Assembly (NCBI GenBank): GCA_001800285.1
Contig: MGVC01000008.1
Location: forward strand, 1 to 64,000
Origin: Elusimicrobia bacterium RIFOXYA2_FULL_39_19
GTDB taxonomy: Bacteria > Elusimicrobiota > Endomicrobiia > CG1-02-37-114 > XYA2-FULL-39-19
Direction of reading: 5' to 3'
DNA length: 64,000 nt
Translations under genes and position numbers: made by a program
Notes under the pieces: model-generated
Told to the model about the DNA's origin: nothing
Database searches by the model: none
Seen by the model: only the letters and a program-made list of their open reading frames with translations
Shown here: positions 44,164 to 53,067 of the stretch, piece by piece
Position numbering within the stretch: the first letter of the stretch is position 1
Layout: the number at the start of each line of letters is the position of its first letter

Positions 44164-45684
44164 TTAGAATATCAGCGCCAGTACAGCCACGCCCAACGCA
44201 ATAAGCGGGGTCCATTTATAAGAGGCTATCTTTTCAATTCCGTTTTCTTCTTGAAGGGTTGTTTCTTGTGCGTTTTTTGCCTGCTGTATTCCTATTTTTT
44301 CCTGTATCCTGCTGAGGTCTTTTTTTATAAGTTCCAGGTTTGACTGGAAATCGTTGAGTTTTTCTTCTACATTTAATTCTATGGCAGGCGCATTATTGGT
44401 TTTACGGATATTTTCCATATTTATCTTATCCTGCTCTTTTACTTTGTCTATTTTGGTTTCGTTTTTAAAACGCTCCAGCTGAACCTGCAAATCCGCTATT
44501 TTTCTATTTAAATCTGTAAGCGCGAGGTTCCCTTCTTTTACACGTTCTTTTAGCTCTGATTGTTCATAGGTAAAGGTTTTACTGGATTCTTCAACCATAA
44601 CATTCAGGGCTTCAATATCGGTAAATAGTTTTTCGGTTTTTGTATTTAATATTTTTATTTCCTGTTTTATAGCGGTGTCATTGTATGCTGCAGCTGAAGC
44701 AGTTGAAGAAGGTGAAGAAGTTTTTTTTGCAGGGCCTGCGCAGTAAGCGTTTAAAGCGGCAACGGTAATTAAAAGCATTAAAACTGCGGTTTTTTTCAGC
44801 AGATTTAACGTATCAGAAAAATCTTTTGGGGGTTTGGCAATGAAGGCTTTTTCTTTTCTGGTTTCCGGGTGAATGATATTAAGTTTCCAGGCGTGCAGCA
44901 TATGCCTTTTTGCCCTTAATATTTCAGATTCTGCCTGCGATTCCTGCGTAAAATACAGTTTGTCACCCAGAATGGGGTGGCCTATGGATGTCAGGTGCAC
45001 GCGTATCTGGTGCGTTCTTCCGGTTAAGGGGTGTACTTCAAGCAGTGAATTGTTTTTGAATTTTTCTTTGACTATAAAATCAGTCATGGCTTCTCTCCCG
45101 TTTCCTATTCTGAATTTCTTTTTATCAAAACAATCCCTGGTGATTTGTTTGTCTATATGGCCTTTTTTTTCTGTAAAAGTGCTGTGAGCCAGTGCCAGGT
45201 AGGTTTTATCTACGGTTCTGTTTTTAAACTGTTTCATAAGGCTGAACTGGGACTTGGGGTTTTTGGCAATAACTAAAACACCGGATGTTTCTTTATCCAG
45301 CCGGTGCACTATACCGAGGCGCTGGGAAGTAATGCCTTTGCGTTCCCTGGCTATGATATCGGCTATGGTAACTTCAGTAAAATTTACTCCGGCTGAGTGA
45401 ACACTTATGCCCGGCTGCTTGTTAATTACAAGAATTGATTCATCTTCGTGCAATATGTCCAGCGGGCAGTTTGAAAAATCAACGTCGCGGTGTTCCGGAA
45501 ACGATATATTAATGGTATCAGAATCCATCGGAATTCTTGAAATTTCTGTTTTTTTGCCGTTTAAGAGGACTAATCCGTCTTTTATAAGTTTCTGAAAATA
45601 ATTACGCGAATAATCCGGAAAAATTCCCGCTAGATACGCGTCAATTCTTTTGTTTCCTTTTATTACTTTAAGTTCTTTTTCCAT
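44164..45684 (-). CDS. RluD-type pseudouridine synthase joined in frame to a secreted coiled-coil protein
   Basis: Residues 1-298 are a complete large-subunit rRNA pseudouridine synthase: S4 domain (about 10-70), HRLDKETSG with catalytic Asp130, HPLTGRTHQIRVHL and GDKLY. Directly at the expected end, with no stop codon, comes KKTAVLMLLITVAALNAYCAG (297-317), which looks like a secretion signal. A Ser/Ala-rich linker, a long coiled coil (about 340-480) and a C-terminal hydrophobic helix (WTPLIALGVAVLALIF) follow. A second start inside (CTG at 44799 or ATG at 44778) could yield a separate protein. Which form is made is unknown. It overlaps lgt by 22 bp. Confidence 0.8.
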   Translation of the reverse strand: MEKELKVIKGNKRIDAYLAGIFPDYSRNYFQKLIKDGLVLLNGKKTEISRIPMDSDTINISFPEHRDVDFSNCPLDILHEDESILVINKQPGISVHSAGVNFTEVTIADIIARERKGITSQRLGIVHRLDKETSGVLVIAKNPKSQFSLMKQFKNRTVDKTYLALAHSTFTEKKGHIDKQITRDCFDKKKFRIGNGREAMTDFIVKEKFKNNSLLEVHPLTGRTHQIRVHLTSIGHPILGDKLYFTQESQAESEILRAKRHMLHAWKLNIIHPETRKEKAFIAKPPKDFSDTLNLLKKTAVLMLLITVAALNAYCAGPAKKTSSPSSTASAAAYNDTAIKQEIKILNTKTEKLFTDIEALNVMVEESSKTFTYEQSELKERVKEGNLALTDLNRKIADLQVQLERFKNETKIDKVKEQDKINMENIRKTNNAPAIELNVEEKLNDFQSNLELIKKDLSRIQEKIGIQQAKNAQETTLQEENGIEKIASYKWTPLIALGVAVLALIF

Positions 45685-46427
45685 AAATAAATTAAGGCCC
45701 CGCTTAGTAAAGCAAAGATAACGATGGATAGAGTCTGCGAAGGGTAAAGCCTGGTGAAAAGAAACATTCCGCGGTCATCGCCTCTGTAAAACTCAATTAT
45801 AAATCTCCATACGCAATAAAGCATAGTTGAAAGCATAAACACTTGCCCGTGAAACTTTTTCCTGCCGTAAAACAGTTGTCCGGCAAGGAAAAGCGTAAAA
45901 CAAAACAGTGATTCATAAATTTGTGTGGGAATCAGCAGTATGTTTAACGGCGCAAAGGATTTCGGGTTTGAAAAAACAATTCCCAGCGGTCCTGTCGCGG
46001 GTTTGCCGTAGCAGCAGCCCGCGCAAAGACAGCCAATTCTGCCTATAGCAAGCCATAAAAAGGCAGGGGCAATAAAAATGTCAGCTAATTGCCAGTAATT
46101 GAGCTTATTTTTCTTTACGTAGTAAATGGATGCCAGCAGGCCTGTAATAACACCGCCGTAAAGCACCAGCCCGCCGGACCACACATACAGTATTTCAATT
46201 AAATTGTTTCTGTAATAATCCCAGCTGAGAATAACATACAAAACTCTGGCACCTATAATACCAGAAATAAGCAGATAAAAGTTCAGGTCCATTATGATAT
46301 CTAAGTTAAGAGCTTCTTTTTTTGCCCTGCGCTGGGTAAAGTAGAGCGCGGCAAGAAAACCAATAGCTATAAAGAAACCATAGGATTTAATGGATATGGG
46401 GCCGATTGTTAAAAGTTCTGGAAACAT
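45663..46427 (-). CDS. lgt: Prolipoprotein diacylglyceryl transferase
   Basis: This inner-membrane enzyme adds diacylglycerol to the lipobox Cys of prolipoproteins. The 254-residue protein has about seven TM helices. ARVLYVILSWDYY, WSGGLVLYGGVITG and IGRIGCLCAGCCYG, with the last Lgt signature (IGRxGCxxAGCCYG-like), are followed by MLYCVWRFIIEFYRGDDRG. All are typical Lgt blocks, including the conserved Arg. It overlaps the downstream pseudouridine synthase gene by 22 bp. Upstream, lspA follows the same pathway order of lipoprotein maturation. Confidence 0.95.
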   Translation of the reverse strand: MFPELLTIGPISIKSYGFFIAIGFLAALYFTQRRAKKEALNLDIIMDLNFYLLISGIIGARVLYVILSWDYYRNNLIEILYVWSGGLVLYGGVITGLLASIYYVKKNKLNYWQLADIFIAPAFLWLAIGRIGCLCAGCCYGKPATGPLGIVFSNPKSFAPLNILLIPTQIYESLFCFTLFLAGQLFYGRKKFHGQVFMLSTMLYCVWRFIIEFYRGDDRGMFLFTRLYPSQTLSIVIFALLSGALIYLWKKNLK

Positions 46428-46437
46428 AATTTTTAAA

Positions 46438-46503
46438 AATAGTGGTTATGTGATTAGTTGTTAAGTGGTTAGTTAAGGTTTTGCTAACCGCGTATTTACT
46501 TAA
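46438..46503. repeat. Degenerate heptad repeat between lspA and lgt
   Basis: Units GTGGTTA, TGTGATTA, GTTGTTA, AGTGGTTA and GTTAAGG (46441-46480) are followed by GTATTTACTTAATCACGCAT in the other orientation. The run is the reverse-complement sense of the copies at 42.7 and 44.1 kb. It fills the gap between the two lipoprotein-maturation genes. Confidence 0.6.
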
Positions 46504-46971
46504 TCACGCATTCAATTTTTTATCGTTTCTTTTTAAAATAAACGATAAAAACAATAGTATACCGCCGATAGTTATGCAGGAGTCCGCTGCGTTAAAGACC
46601 GGAAAAAAGTGGAAATCAATAAAATCTACCACTTTGCCTACAAAAATCCTGTCAATCAAATTTCCAAACGCACCGCCGTAAATAAATACCAGTGCTGCGG
46701 GGGTTGTTTTGCTGCCAAGTTCCGTAAGGCTCTTCTGATTATAAATGAAAACACCGATTATAGCAATCATTACAAATATTAAAATAAGGTTTGAATAATC
46801 TTTGTTTTGAAATACGCCGAAGGCAATGCCGGTGTTATGAATGTACGTTAAGGAAAGAAAAGAAAAAATATCCTTTGATTCATAAAGCGCCAGGTTGGTT
46901 TTTATAAGGTATTTGGTGAACTGATCTATGAAAACCAGCGCTGCTATGGCGCCTATCTGTAAATAATTCAT
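46504..46971 (-). CDS. lspA: Lipoprotein signal peptidase (signal peptidase II)
   Basis: This inner-membrane aspartyl protease cleaves diacylated prolipoproteins. It has 155 residues and four TM helices. AALVFIDQFTKYLIK, THNTGIAFG, GGAFGNLIDRIFVGKVVDFID and FNAADSCITIGG contain the two catalytic aspartates (NLIDR and NAADS). The start at ATG 46971 overlaps the ileS stop in an ATGA junction. Longer upstream frames run inside ileS and are not used. Order ileS-lspA is widely conserved. Confidence 0.95.
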   Translation of the reverse strand: MNYLQIGAIAALVFIDQFTKYLIKTNLALYESKDIFSFLSLTYIHNTGIAFGVFQNKDYSNLILIFVMIAIIGVFIYNQKSLTELGSKTTPAALVFIYGGAFGNLIDRIFVGKVVDFIDFHFFPVFNAADSCITIGGILLFLSFILKRNDKKLNA

Positions 46972-49751
46972 AAGTTTTGAGCTTCTACGGCAGTTTTGCA
47001 TTTCGGGCATAACCCTTCGGCATCCGGCCTTGTAGAAAAATTCCAGCATCTGGGGCATTTGGTGCCGTCTGCGGGTGTTACAACTGCCTTGTTTTCTGAT
47101 TTAGTATCTGAAGCGGTTTTCAGCTCTACCTGGGACACTATAAATACTTCCGGTATGCCTGGTTCATATTTTTTTAGCAGGGTATAGGTTTCCGGGTTCA
47201 GGTCAAAGATTAATTTTGCATCCAGAGAACTGCCTATAATGTTTGCTTTTCTGGCGGTTTCCAGCTCTAAGTTGGTTTTTTCTTTCAGCTCAAGGAGTTT
47301 GGTCCAGTCATCAAGGAGCTGTTGTGAAAAATATTTTTCATTTATTTCAGGAATTATTTCCGCAAAAATGCTGTCAGAAGTTTCATTGATATTTTTTGAT
47401 TCCTGCCTGAGTGTCTGCCAGGCTTCTTCCGCGGTGAAAGAAAGAATGGGGGAAACAAGTTTAAGCAGAGTGGTTAATATTTCAAAAAGCACTGTTTGGG
47501 CACTGCGCCTTTCAGGTGAATTTGCGCCGAAAGTATATAAACGGTCTTTCAGTATGTCCAGGTAAAAGCCTGACAGGTCCAGTACGCAGAAGTTGTTTAC
47601 CAGATAAATAACCTGGTGAAACTCATAGTTATCATAAGACTTGGTAACTTCCTTATTAAGCCTTGTAAGACGCAGGAGCATCCATTTATCAACTTCCAGT
47701 AGTTTTTCATAGGGGACTTTATTTGCGGTAGTATCATAATCGCTCAAATTGCCCAGCGTAAAACGGATAGTGTTTCGTATTTTTCTATAAGTTTCCACAA
47801 GGCGCTGGATAATTTCTTTGGATATTCTGATATCTTCGCTGTAATCGCTGGAACTGACCCAGAGGCGCAGAATTTCAGCGCCGAAATTTTTAATAATTTC
47901 CTGAGGGGCCACTACGTTACCCTGGGACTTTGACATTTTCTTGCCATCGCCGTCTACTACAAACCCGTGGGTTAATACGGTATTATACGGGGCCCGGCTG
48001 TGCAGCGCTACGGAAGGAATCAATGATGTTTGAAACCACCCGCGGTGCTGGTCACTGCCTTCCAGATATATGTCAGCCGGCCAGTGCAAATTGAAATTTG
48101 AGTTTTTAGTTAGTACCGCTTCATGAGATACACCTGAGTCAAACCAGACATCAAAAATATCGTTTTCTTTCTTAAATTTGTTTTCACCGCATTTGCACGT
48201 GAAGCCCTTAGGCAGAAAATCTTCTATAGGCCTTATAAACCAGCAGTCTGCTGATTCCTGTGCTGTAAATTTTTCAAAGTTATCAATAATGGTTTTGTTA
48301 AGCATTACTTCGCCGCATTTTTCACAGTAAACAGCCGGTATAGGCACGCCCCAGTGCCTTTGCCTGGATAAGCACCAGTCCGGCCTGTTTTCCAGCATGG
48401 CGGTAATTCTTTTAATCCCGTATTCCGGCACCCATTGTACATTTTTTACTGTATCCAGCAGAGCTTTACGCAGAGCGTTGTGTTCAATGTTCATAAACCA
48501 CTGGTAAGTGGCGCGGAAAATTACAGCGTGCTTACAGCGCCAGCAATGCGGGTATGAATGCGTCAGTTTATCTTCAAATACCAGAGCGCCGGTAGAGTTA
48601 AGTTTTTCAATAATAAGCGGATTTGCGTCAAATACTTTCTGGCCTTTAAAATCCGGCACTTCATCCGTAAACATACCTCTGTCATCTACCGGTGAAATAA
48701 CCGGCAGTTTATACTTTAATCCTACATGGTAGTCATCGGCGCCGTGGCCAGGGGCAATATGTACTACGCCGGTGCCGTCTTCCATGCTTACAAAATCTGC
48801 CAGAACCCCTGTTGATTCGCGGTCAAGAAGAGGATTTTTGCATTTTATCTGTTCCAGGTCTTTGCCTGAAAATTCTTTTAAAACTGAATAATCCGTATCT
48901 TTGATTTTTTCCATCACGGTTTTCAGTAGTTTTTGTGCTATTATCAAGTTTCCGCGGCTGGTTTTTACAAGCACATACTTTTCATCTTTATTAAAAGCTA
49001 TCGCCACATTTGCAGGAAGTGTCCAGGGGGTGGTGGTCCAAATGAGGACGTAAGTGGCAAGTGGTAAGTGGTAAGTGGATAAAGAACTGTCCGTAACCTG
49101 AAATTTTACAAACACGGAGTGGGAAACATGGTCTGCGTACTCTACTTCGGCATCTGCCAGGGCGGTTTCACAGGTGGTGCACCAGTAAATAGGTTTTTTT
49201 GACCGGTAGATAAAACCTTTTTCTACCAGTTGCCCGAAAATTTTTATAATAGTTGCTTCATAATCGTTGGTCATGGTTAGGTAGGGGTTGTCCCACTGCC
49301 CTAAAATGCCAAGGCGGATAAATTCATCTCTCTGGATATTTACAAACTTCATGGCAAATTCTTTTGCTTTTTTGCGGAACTCAACTTTATCAATCTGTCT
49401 TTTGCTGATTTTCAGTTCTTTAAAGAGCTGGTGCTCAATAGGCAGGCCGTGGCAGTCCCAGCCGGGCACATAGGGTGTGGAATAACCGCGCATAGATTTA
49501 TATTTGACTACAATGTCTTTTAAAATTTTATTAAGCGCATGGCCTATGTGGATGACGCCGTTGGCATAAGGCGGGCCGTCATGCAGTACAAACTGTTTAT
49601 CGCTTTTATTTAGTATTTTTGCATAGGTTTTTGATTTATTCCAGTGTTCAATAATTTTAGGTTCCATTACAGGCAGGTTTGCCTTCATAGAAAACTGGGT
49701 TTTAGGAAGATTTACTGTTTTTGAATAATTCTTTTTTTCGGTATTGTCCAT
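46968..49751 (-). CDS. ileS: Isoleucyl-tRNA synthetase
   Basis: This class Ia synthetase of 927 residues charges tRNA-Ile. The HIGH motif is HIGH at 68-71 (GVIHIGHA) and the KMSKS motif is KMSKS at 605-609. WTTTPWTLPANVA and the CP1 editing domain lie between them. The C-terminal zinc-binding end has CPRCWNFSTRPDAEGLCPKC. An unusual insert near residues 225-235 (SLSTYHLPLATY), just before the conserved IWTTTPW block, is encoded by a heptanucleotide repeat. It is co-transcribed with lspA through the ATGA overlap. Confidence 0.97.
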   Translation of the reverse strand: MDNTEKKNYSKTVNLPKTQFSMKANLPVMEPKIIEHWNKSKTYAKILNKSDKQFVLHDGPPYANGVIHIGHALNKILKDIVVKYKSMRGYSTPYVPGWDCHGLPIEHQLFKELKISKRQIDKVEFRKKAKEFAMKFVNIQRDEFIRLGILGQWDNPYLTMTNDYEATIIKIFGQLVEKGFIYRSKKPIYWCTTCETALADAEVEYADHVSHSVFVKFQVTDSSLSTYHLPLATYVLIWTTTPWTLPANVAIAFNKDEKYVLVKTSRGNLIIAQKLLKTVMEKIKDTDYSVLKEFSGKDLEQIKCKNPLLDRESTGVLADFVSMEDGTGVVHIAPGHGADDYHVGLKYKLPVISPVDDRGMFTDEVPDFKGQKVFDANPLIIEKLNSTGALVFEDKLTHSYPHCWRCKHAVIFRATYQWFMNIEHNALRKALLDTVKNVQWVPEYGIKRITAMLENRPDWCLSRQRHWGVPIPAVYCEKCGEVMLNKTIIDNFEKFTAQESADCWFIRPIEDFLPKGFTCKCGENKFKKENDIFDVWFDSGVSHEAVLTKNSNFNLHWPADIYLEGSDQHRGWFQTSLIPSVALHSRAPYNTVLTHGFVVDGDGKKMSKSQGNVVAPQEIIKNFGAEILRLWVSSSDYSEDIRISKEIIQRLVETYRKIRNTIRFTLGNLSDYDTTANKVPYEKLLEVDKWMLLRLTRLNKEVTKSYDNYEFHQVIYLVNNFCVLDLSGFYLDILKDRLYTFGANSPERRSAQTVLFEILTTLLKLVSPILSFTAEEAWQTLRQESKNINETSDSIFAEIIPEINEKYFSQQLLDDWTKLLELKEKTNLELETARKANIIGSSLDAKLIFDLNPETYTLLKKYEPGIPEVFIVSQVELKTASDTKSENKAVVTPADGTKCPRCWNFSTRPDAEGLCPKCKTAVEAQNL
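49050..49077. repeat. In-frame heptad repeat inside ileS
   Basis: Four units GTAAGTG, GCAAGTG, GTAAGTG and GTAAGTG, followed by GATAAAG, lie within the coding sequence. On the coding strand they read as the Leu/Thr/Tyr/His-rich insert before IWTTTPW. The unit sequence is related to the intergenic heptads of this window. The reading frame is kept. Confidence 0.8.
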
Positions 49752-49821
49752 TTTGTGTCCGCCTTCGCTAATAGGGTAATAGATTTTAGTGATGATTACT
49801 ATTTTTTTGTTTGTTATCCTC

Positions 49822-49836
49822 TCCTCCCGGGGAGGA
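49822..49836. repeat. GC-rich palindrome in the ileS upstream region
   Basis: TCCTCCC (49822-49828) and GGGAGGA (49830-49836) are perfect inverted arms around one G, followed by TTGAGGTGAGGGA. This resembles short dispersed palindromes seen in many bacterial genomes and a related CCTCCCCGGGAGG at 53198-53210. It lies between the phosphoesterase stop and the ileS start on the minus strand and could act as an attenuating hairpin. Confidence 0.5.
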
Positions 49837-49862
49837 TTGAGGTGAGGGAATGGATGTTTTAT

Positions 49863-50348
49863 CTATATTTCAATTATTTCGCATTTCAGGGTTTGCAAAT
49901 CAAGCACTGCTGCGGTGCTTTTGCCGTGAAGCCAGCCGCAGGCTTCCCCGGGGTTGATAATCAGGGTTTTGCCTTGTGTTTTTATTTCTGCAATATGGGT
50001 GTGGCCGTAAATAATAACATCGTATTTCCCGGAATCAGCCAGTTGGGCAAGCAGTTCCGGCTCATGCATCATTAATATTTTTCTGTCTTCAAGAGTGGTT
50101 TCAAAATATCTTTCGGACACGGTGCCTGTTTCTTTCAGTTTTTCGCGCAGTACCTTTTTTTCACCGTCATTATTGCCGAAAACCAGGTGCATTTTGCTTT
50201 TAAGGTTTTTTAATTCTTTCAGTGTTATGGGTGATATCAGATCACCTGCATGGAAAACCGCGTCAACACCGCTGCTGTTGAACAACTCAACAGCCCTGGA
50301 GATTTTAGGCATATTTTCGTGCGTGTCCGCAATAATTCCTATTTTCAT
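49863..50348 (-). CDS. YfcE/MJ0936-family metallophosphoesterase
   Basis: This 161-residue phosphodiesterase-like protein has all expected metal motifs: IGIIADTHENM (Asp8, His10), VFHAGDLIS, LVFGNNDGE, MMHEPE and YGHTHIAEI. INPGEACGWLHGKSTAAVLDL is the typical family end. Members hydrolyse small phosphodiesters in vitro and the natural substrate is usually unknown. The upstream exonuclease gene ends 1 bp before its start, so the two are probably co-expressed. Confidence 0.9.
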   Translation of the reverse strand: MKIGIIADTHENMPKISRAVELFNSSGVDAVFHAGDLISPITLKELKNLKSKMHLVFGNNDGEKKVLREKLKETGTVSERYFETTLEDRKILMMHEPELLAQLADSGKYDVIIYGHTHIAEIKTQGKTLIINPGEACGWLHGKSTAAVLDLQTLKCEIIEI

Positions 50349-50349
50349 A

Positions 50350-50889
50350 TTATTGATAATAATGGTCCATTATATCTATACCGCGCCTATCAAACTGTTC
50401 AAAGAAATACTTTAATACTTCTTTGGTTGTGTAAACATCAGCCAGGGCACGGTGTTTTTCTTTGGGAGTGATGTTGAGCAAGTCAGCAATACTCTGAAGT
50501 TTATTTGAAGGAAAATTAAAAAATTTCCTTGCAATTTTAAGCGTATCCATTACCGGGTTGTCCGGCATGGGCAGGCTCATCATGGCAAGTTCGTGCCGTA
50601 AAAACTTAAAATCAAAAGGAACATTATGGCAGACTATAATCCTGTCTGAAAAATGTTTTAATATCTTGTCAGCCACCTGTGAAAATTTGGGTGCATCCGC
50701 TACCATTTCATCGGTTATACCGTTTATCATGCTGGCAGACGGGTTAATAGGCATGGAGGGATTTATCAGCGTACTGTAACGTTTTTTTATAATAAAGTCA
50801 TCCGTACAGAGTATGCCTACTTCACAAATCCTGTCGCCGTTTGAGGGGCTTAAACCGGTAGTTTCTACGTCAAAAAATGCCAGTTTCAT
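50350..50889 (-). CDS. DnaQ-like 3'-5' exonuclease
   Basis: This 179-residue DEDDh exonuclease resembles the DNA polymerase III epsilon subunit. Exo I is MKLAFFDVETTG (Asp7, Glu9), Exo II is VCHNVPFDFKFLRHE and Exo III is HRALADVYTT with the catalytic His. The start is set at ATG 50889 because FFDVETTG is the usual N-terminus; an upstream extension would add only a hydrophobic stretch. It could proofread or process DNA or RNA ends. Whether it is the replicative epsilon cannot be told from the window. Confidence 0.88.
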   Translation of the reverse strand: MKLAFFDVETTGLSPSNGDRICEVGILCTDDFIIKKRYSTLINPSMPINPSASMINGITDEMVADAPKFSQVADKILKHFSDRIIVCHNVPFDFKFLRHELAMMSLPMPDNPVMDTLKIARKFFNFPSNKLQSIADLLNITPKEKHRALADVYTTKEVLKYFFEQFDRRGIDIMDHYYQ

Positions 50890-50999
50890 AAGTATGGCAC
50901 TAATTATATAAATTATTACCCCGAAAAACAATGTTTGGGCGTTGAAACACGAAGAAATGTTCGTTGACTTTGGAGTCAGGAAAAGATAAAATCAAACTC

Positions 51000-51857
51000 A
51001 TGAAATACACCAGAGAAAATGTAATTTTCACTGACAAGCAGGTACCGGTGAAATTGAGTTATGTTAATACACCGTTAGCCCGAAGCGTTTCTTTTTCCTA
51101 CCATGACAGCATAGAAATTCAGTACATATTTTCCGGAAAATGCACCTACTTTATCAGAAATAAATTATACGAGCTTGAAAAAAACGATTTGCTGATAATT
51201 CACAATAACGAACCTCATTGTTTTGTTAACAGTCCGAAAATAGAAAAACTCTGCCTGATTATATCCAAAGACTTTTTAAAGAACATTGAAAACAAACAAA
51301 TCAATTTGAAACCGCTGTTAACCTGTAGAAAAGGATTTGCACACAAAGTGCGGTTCCCCGACCCTGCCGAAACAGAACTGCTGGTTGTGCTTAAACAGCT
51401 TATAAAAGAATACGAAGACATTAAATCAAACAGACAGCCGTTTTCAGGCCGGTTGGTTTATCTGTTTTCAATGATTTTAAAATATCACTCCGAAAAGAAA
51501 ACAATCAATAAAAAGCCTGCCCTAAACACCAGTCAGCAGAAATACGTTAAGGAAGCCCTTTATTTTATAGATCAAAACTATACCCGGGATATTGATCTTA
51601 ACGATTTAGCTAAAGCAGTGCATATAACACCAACTTATTTCAGCCATCTTTTCAAGAAACTTACCGGCAACACCTTTAAGGATTATCTTATAAACAAAAG
51701 AATTTCTTTTGCAAAAGAGCAGATAGCAAAAAACCCTACGGAGAAGATTATTTCAGCAGCGCTTTTTTCAGGATTCAGTGATTTAAGCAATTTTAATCAT
51801 GTATTTAAAAAATTGGTAGGTACTACGCCTTCCGAATATCGTAAAATACACCAATAA
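51000..51857 (+). CDS. AraC-family transcriptional regulator
   Basis: This protein has about 285 residues. The N-terminal cupin-like sensor half (SFSYHDSIEIQYIFSGKCTYFI, YELEKNDLLIIHNNEPH) is followed by a C-terminal AraC/XylS double HTH (IDLNDLAKAVHITPTYFSHLFKKLTG, then AALFSGFSDLSNFNHVFKKLVGTTPSEYR). The start is uncertain: ATG 51000 lacks a close Shine-Dalgarno, and in-frame TTG codons lie at 50964 and 50970. It heads the glycan-use locus on the same strand and probably controls it in response to a sugar. Confidence 0.88.
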   Translation: MKYTRENVIFTDKQVPVKLSYVNTPLARSVSFSYHDSIEIQYIFSGKCTYFIRNKLYELEKNDLLIIHNNEPHCFVNSPKIEKLCLIISKDFLKNIENKQINLKPLLTCRKGFAHKVRFPDPAETELLVVLKQLIKEYEDIKSNRQPFSGRLVYLFSMILKYHSEKKTINKKPALNTSQQKYVKEALYFIDQNYTRDIDLNDLAKAVHITPTYFSHLFKKLTGNTFKDYLINKRISFAKEQIAKNPTEKIISAALFSGFSDLSNFNHVFKKLVGTTPSEYRKIHQ

Positions 51858-51904
51858 AAAATATAAGATTTTCCAAGATTGTCATTTATTTTCAGGGGGA
51901 TTAG

Positions 51905-53050
51905 ATGAACTCAAAAGAAAGATTTATGAAAGCGTTTAAAAACGAAAAGCCGGACAGGATACCTGTATTTGAGCAGTCTTTTTATTCCGATGTGGCAGCA
52001 AAAATAATCGGCCGTGAAGCATTTACCGGCGGCACGAGCCTCCATTTTGAAGAGTCAAAAGCCTGGTATAACGGCGAAGCGGCCCATAAAGAGTTTGTGG
52101 ATAAGATGCGCGAAGACGTGTTAGAGCTTTACAAGGTCCTGGAATTTGACGCGATACACGTCCCCTGGAGATTAACAGAAAAACCTGCAAAAAAAATTGA
52201 CGAATATACATTTTTCTACGGTGATGAAAAAGCAGACTGGGTATTAAGAAGGTATGACCCGGGTTCTAAAACCTTTGGAGATGTGGATTCAAGCGAAAGA
52301 AACCAGACGGCAGAGGATATAGAAAAATATGTGGAATCACTGGAGAAAAGTTTCACTGAAAAAATTACAGCTGAAGATTTCCGGCCTGCCTACGAAGATT
52401 TAAAGTATTATGCTTCAAAAGTCGGTAAAAACCTGGCAGTGGCAGGCGGTTCAGGTATTTATATTTCACCCACACAGGCCTGGCTGGAAGCTATATTACT
52501 GTATCCTGAAATGGTAGAGCGTTACCTGGACTGGATGGTAAAAGTAGAGAAAAAGAGAATTAAGATACAGCAAGAAATCGGAGTAGATGTTTTTTGGGCA
52601 GGCGGCGACATGGCGGATAAAAATGGCCCTCTATATTCACCGAAAGTATTTGGCAAAATGATAATGCCCAGATTAAAAGAAATATGCGACTACTGCCACA
52701 GCCTGGGACTGTTTTACCTTTTCCGCAGTGATGGCAATATCTGGCCGGTAGCTGACGAGATATTTAGCAAAGCCGGGGCAGACGGTTACGGCGAAATTGA
52801 TTACAGCGCAGGTATGAGGTTTAAAGACTTAAGGCAGAAATTTCCTAAACTTACGCTCTGGGGCAATGTCAGCTGCGGTGATGTGCTTTTTTCCGGAACA
52901 AAACAGCAGGTTATTGATATTACCAAAGAATGCATAGAGGCCACAGGCGGCATTGGCGTGATTATCGGCTCGTCAAATTCCGTTTTGCCGGGCACGCCGG
53001 TAGAAAATGTTTTGGCCATGTATGATACGGCAAAAAAATATAAACTATAA
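51905..53050 (+). CDS. URO-D-family protein (not a haem enzyme by context) no. 1
   Basis: This 381-residue protein of the uroporphyrinogen decarboxylase superfamily has MNSKERFMKAFKNEKPDRIPV as a typical start, the barrel segments AGGSGIYISPTQAWLEA and DVFWAGGDMADKNGPLYSP, and LTLWGNVSCGD. In the place where MtaA-type methyltransferases have an HxC zinc motif it shows FRSDGNI (Arg274-Ser275-Asp276), so those ligands are absent. No haem or corrinoid genes are near. Context suggests a role in sugar or methylated-sugar breakdown. GGGGGA precedes the ATG. It ends at a terminator-like hairpin. Confidence 0.8.
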   Translation: MNSKERFMKAFKNEKPDRIPVFEQSFYSDVAAKIIGREAFTGGTSLHFEESKAWYNGEAAHKEFVDKMREDVLELYKVLEFDAIHVPWRLTEKPAKKIDEYTFFYGDEKADWVLRRYDPGSKTFGDVDSSERNQTAEDIEKYVESLEKSFTEKITAEDFRPAYEDLKYYASKVGKNLAVAGGSGIYISPTQAWLEAILLYPEMVERYLDWMVKVEKKRIKIQQEIGVDVFWAGGDMADKNGPLYSPKVFGKMIMPRLKEICDYCHSLGLFYLFRSDGNIWPVADEIFSKAGADGYGEIDYSAGMRFKDLRQKFPKLTLWGNVSCGDVLFSGTKQQVIDITKECIEATGGIGVIIGSSNSVLPGTPVENVLAMYDTAKKYKL

Positions 53051-53067
53051 GTAAATTCCCATTAACA

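Noticed and set aside
46972-47058. N-terminal extension of lspA
   Set aside because: The extra residues are ileS sequence in another frame; the signal-peptidase family begins at the ATGA junction (46971).
39733-49077. CRISPR array
   Set aside because: The repeats are 7-bp tandem units without spacers of regular length, and no cas gene is present.
51905-53050. Haem-pathway uroporphyrinogen decarboxylase (hemE)
   Set aside because: The protein is only superfamily-level similar, has no other haem gene nearby and sits in a sugar-use locus.
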